A stretch of 20,347 nt of DNA, from contig JAWQRM010000705.1 in the NCBI GenBank assembly GCA_033557675.1, forward strand, positions 1-20,347, given 5' to 3'. Below, in pieces: positions 19,514 through 20,347 of the stretch (position 1 is its first letter; every line of letters begins with the position of its first letter). Source of the stretch: Coptodactyla brooksi (Eukaryota; Arthropoda; Insecta; Coleoptera; Scarabaeidae). Below the pieces are notes generated by a model. It saw only the letters and a list, made by a program, of their open reading frames with translations. It was not told where the DNA came from and did no database searches. The position numbers were made by a program, and so were the translations under genes.

Positions 19514-20347
19514 ATTAATACAATATTACAAAATATGGCACTACATACACACATTAAATATAACTACAGTTTAATGTTATAACTTTATTTCAGTTCAATA
19601 ACCTATACTGAAAATTCCAAGTAGAATTCGCCGTTTATGTCGTCTACTACGTTATATCGACGCTCGGTTTTGAACAACCACCACCTCCCTGGCTGTGAAT
19701 AGTAATATTTTGTTTACTAATAACACATCAAATGTATACATATTAAAATTGTAGAAATAATAATACATTATCAGTAATATCGTACATAACAGTACAATAC
19801 AGGAAGAGCTTTGTAAACATGGGAAAAAAGTCGAACGCGGCAAGCTATAAAGAAGGACAAAAGCCTGTAAAAGTCTACTGAGATCAAGTTTACCACAAAG
19901 GAACTCCTCGGAGCTGTAAAAGGCGTTGTTCATTGAATTGTTCTTGATGATTTTTTTTAAATTCTCTAAGATGGTATTCGTTAGTTTAACTAACATCCAG
20001 TAAAACTTGGAAAATACCAAAATTGGCTCAGAGTTCTAATTTCACAATCTTTTTACTCATCAAAAAGTAGCGCAAGTTTACGGGAACAGCTATTCGATAT
20101 AATTCTTAACCTTCATAGGACGGTCCGGGGTCTGCTAATACCCTAATACAATGTTTTTCATTAATACCTTTGCAAATTCAATAATTTAAGCATTTTAATC
20201 TCCCATCTATCTCATATTACACCTTTTATTAATAGAACATTTAATATCTAAAAGTTTTTTTTTTTGAGTGGTCTGAGAATGCATTTACGCACGACCCAGG
20301 GCCCTGTTCCTGGAGTGTCGGACTCTGTCAGATTCATCCTGAATCAT

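Larger units (their letters stand above)
17938..20347. other. upstream flank of scully, no gene recognised
   Basis: This 2.4-kb AT-rich stretch presumably includes the scully promoter near 17940-18100. Openings at 18823-19089, 19244-19468 and 19652-20020 on the minus strand are low-complexity or match nothing known to me. Notable points are the ACAGGGTGTT/AACATCCTGT pair at 19202-19260, an (AT)n tract at 19471-19508, and a more GC-rich end after 20280 that may belong to a further element or gene outside the window. Confidence 0.6.

Noticed and set aside
19652..20020. 122-codon minus-strand opening with a hydrophobic stretch
   Set aside because: Composition follows the local AT-rich DNA, no motif or family is recognisable, and no splice or poly(A) context supports it. 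It could be part of an unknown repeat.
1..20347. tRNA, rRNA, CRISPR array, bacterial operon or riboswitch
   Set aside because: Nothing resembling these was seen. The spliced genes show a eukaryotic nuclear region.

Overview
The window is AT-rich animal nuclear DNA from an insect. The genes carry spliceosomal introns, many of them only 53-91 bp, and the introns hold mariner and piggyBac-type debris. Protein matches recalled from memory are closest to insect and vertebrate families. The order is not certain. Hymenoptera or another order with AT-rich intergenic DNA would fit.

Two convergent genes account for essentially all recognisable coding sequence. On the + strand, 567-12979 is the C-terminal half of TAF1, the largest subunit of the general transcription factor TFIID. 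It has eleven exons and 914 in-frame codons before the stop, and the N-terminal half lies upstream of the window. The exons encode, in order, the end of the conserved TAF1 core, a charged helical region, a CCHC zinc knuckle, two bromodomains, an AT-hook and an acidic tail ending in Asp-Val-Trp-Phe. On the - strand, 17937-13121 is a complete five-exon gene for mitochondrial 3-hydroxyacyl-CoA dehydrogenase type 2 (HSD17B10, Drosophila scully), 256 codons long. The two stop codons are 141 bp apart and the poly(A) hexamers face each other across 23 bp, so the two 3' UTRs probably overlap. The genes are not functionally linked in any obvious way.

The rest is intron and flank. The large TAF1 introns (1057-4958, 7445-11414, 11622-12752) contain two tandem decayed mariner N-terminal fragments (about 1680-2200), an unidentified broken coding relic on the - strand (about 3979-2830), a 595-bp internally deleted mariner with perfect 25-bp terminal inverted repeats (7731-8325), a mariner-like transposase tail (about 9080-9400), and a roughly 540-bp nested inverted repeat (11905-12445). 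The scully introns contain a degenerate tandem repeat (13725-13910), a foldback element between two (TA)n tracts (14261-14553), a 121-bp piggyBac-type MITE with TTAA duplications (16567-16687) and a perfect short hairpin (17305-17336). The 2.4 kb beyond the scully start codon shows no gene.

I found no new multi-gene system. The items most worth a second look are the transcribed foldback structures, the unidentified relic, the AT-hook with a possible in-frame alternative donor, and the overlapping 3' ends.
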